Positions 62,546 to 64,000 of a DNA stretch of 64,000 nt are shown piece after piece. The notes beneath the pieces were generated by a model. That model was not told where the DNA came from and did not search any database. It saw only the letters and a list, made by a program, of their open reading frames with translations. A program made the translations under genes and the position numbers. Each line of letters begins with the position of its first letter. Position 1 is the first letter of the stretch. Origin of the DNA: Chinchilla lanigera (lineage: Eukaryota > Chordata > Mammalia > Rodentia > Chinchillidae); NCBI RefSeq assembly GCF_000276665.1, contig NW_004955469.1, positions 9,861,911 through 9,925,910 of the forward strand, in the 5' to 3' direction.

Positions 62546-64000
62546 ACTGAACCAAACAGAACTGAACCAACAAAAAGTTTAACATTGAGTATTTAGTTTA
62601 CATTGTTATTTCTGTTACAACTTTTACTTAAGATACTTGGAGTAGCAGAGAAAGATTTGGAATGGCCTAAAAGTCTTGAGAGAAGGCCATGGTAGAAAGA
62701 ACTCTTACAAGCAAAGAGACAGACTGAAAGGTCCTAAGTTTAACTACTCCATACTTCCATCCTTTTTTTTTTTTTTATAGAGCCTAATCCATGTTTTCAA
62801 ATACTAGAATTCCTTACAGTTTCTTTTCCTTAATATTGGAAAAGAAAGTCTACCACTCAAGATAAAAAGTGTTCTGTGGGATGGAATCATTAACAAATTA
62901 GTTATTAATCATTAGTAACTTCCTTGATTTGATAATATCCTTATGATGAATTTTCACATTCATAGTATTATTGAGTAGATTTGGTTTAAAATGACTGCAC
63001 CAGAGGTACTGGTTAATTGAACTGTGAGTGCCCTAAAGGGAGGTTTCCAGGAGCATGCTGAGCCAGTTTATTTGTGAGTGGTAATAACCCTAAACTGGAG
63101 TTAAATGTAAGAATGTTATGACGGGATGTAAATAGGTAAATCTAACAAGTTTGAAATAAAATAGGGGTAAATCCTAAATGGATTCTGAAGTTCGGCTATC
63201 CCGATTAAGAATGAAGGATCTATAGGTTAGTAGCAGTATATATGAAAAAGTCTTGGGCCTTTTAGTTGGTAGAAGTCATAGTACAAGACACCCTTGATGT
63301 GGCTAACAGAAAAGTGATTTCAGTTTGCAGTGGTATTTGTTAGTAGAAACTTAGTATCTAACTGGAAGGCATGGAGTTTCTTCTTTCTGTCCTCTTTATG
63401 CCTAGAAGCTTACATTTAGTTCCTTGAAGAAAGTGATGCATAAACTGGTACACATTCAAAAAGAGAGGAAAGTAGGGTGATAAAGGAGTTCAGACCAAGT
63501 TAAATGAGCAGTAATGCAATAAACTGGGGTATTTACCCAAGGCCAGAGGTGACTCATGGTGAGGTTGAAAGGGAGGTCACAAGAATGGCCTTCAAATAAC
63601 TGAAGTGCTATGATATGAAAGAGAAATTAAGCTTACTTCATAAAGTTTTAACCAGTGAAAAGAATTGGCGAGGTAGTGGTGGTAGATTAAATTCCAGTGT
63701 AGGGAAACGCTGTCTAGGAGTTAGTGCTAGCAATCAATCACCTCCCCAGTGTCTTCTAAAACCATTGCTTGAACCTGCCTTACTTTTTGAATTTCCTTCG
63801 TCTTGACATTTCTACAAGATTCTGGTCTGACACTTACTTTCATACTTAGAGTTTCAGTAAGTAGTCATTTAATGTAGCAACTGAGAAGAATAATTTGAAT
63901 TGTTTCTTTGAAACTGTGTTTTCCTGACAGTTACTTAAACTCTGAGATGGAAAGTGGTGTGGTAATGGTTCACTGGTGAATAATAAGAAAAGGAGCCTAT
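62546..64000. other. Non-coding DNA upstream of the RPL5 frame
   Basis: No RPL5 5'UTR exon, CpG island, TOP-type promoter or other RPL5 exon was found up to the window end. The 63-codon frame at 63615 has no family resemblance. Confidence 0.5.

Overview
This window is nuclear DNA from a mammal, almost certainly a rodent. The signs are 7SL-derived B1-type SINE monomers, many copies of a tRNA-derived ID-like SINE (body about 85 bp, ending in a GGTACC-containing segment and a poly(A) tail), old MIR and L2 pieces, hAT and other DNA-transposon relics, and much degraded L1. The exact SINE type suggests a non-murid lineage, perhaps Castorimorpha, but that is a guess. There is no operon, CRISPR array, integron or phage. 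I found no undescribed biological system and do not claim one.

Genes. Only three stretches look like genuine protein-coding sequence. (1) A 77-bp internal exon at 22036-22112 (+) with correct splice sites encodes a segment of BABAM2 (BRE/BRCC45). (2) The last coding exon of DIPK1A (FAM69A) is at 58372-59184 (+), with a 3'UTR likely ending near 60690. (3) An intact, intronless RPL5 (uL18) reading frame lies at 60969-61862 (-), convergent with DIPK1A. A dead ARL2BP retrocopy lies at about 50800-51486 (+), split by a young SINE.

Layout. 0-22 kb: repeat-rich intron-like DNA with one near-complete dead L1 (about 2.2-7.85 kb) and several L1 fragments. 22.0-22.8 kb: BABAM2 exon, then an inverted pair of B1 elements holding a spurious 100-N gap. 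23-27 kb: SINEs and LTR-like, GC-richer sequence. 27-40 kb: AT-rich intron-like DNA, an old antisense L1 (32.8-36.8 kb), and a long single-copy stretch (37.2-40.7 kb). 40.7-44.3 kb: a second, deleted L1 on the minus strand. 44-57.7 kb: SINEs, ancient repeats and the ARL2BP pseudogene. 57.70-58.07 kb: a 370-N assembly gap. 58-62.5 kb: the DIPK1A/RPL5 convergent locus, then a 5'-inverted L1 and a B1. 62.5-64 kb: no gene seen.

Two points matter most. BABAM2 and DIPK1A-RPL5 are not neighbours in human (chr2 and chr1) and, as I recall, lie far apart on mouse chr5, so the window holds either a lineage-specific rearrangement or a scaffold misjoin, with the 370-N gap the prime suspect. Second, the intronless RPL5 sits where the native multi-exon RPL5 should be and lacks a poly(A) tail. 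This raises in-place intron loss (cDNA-mediated conversion) as an alternative to an ordinary retrocopy.
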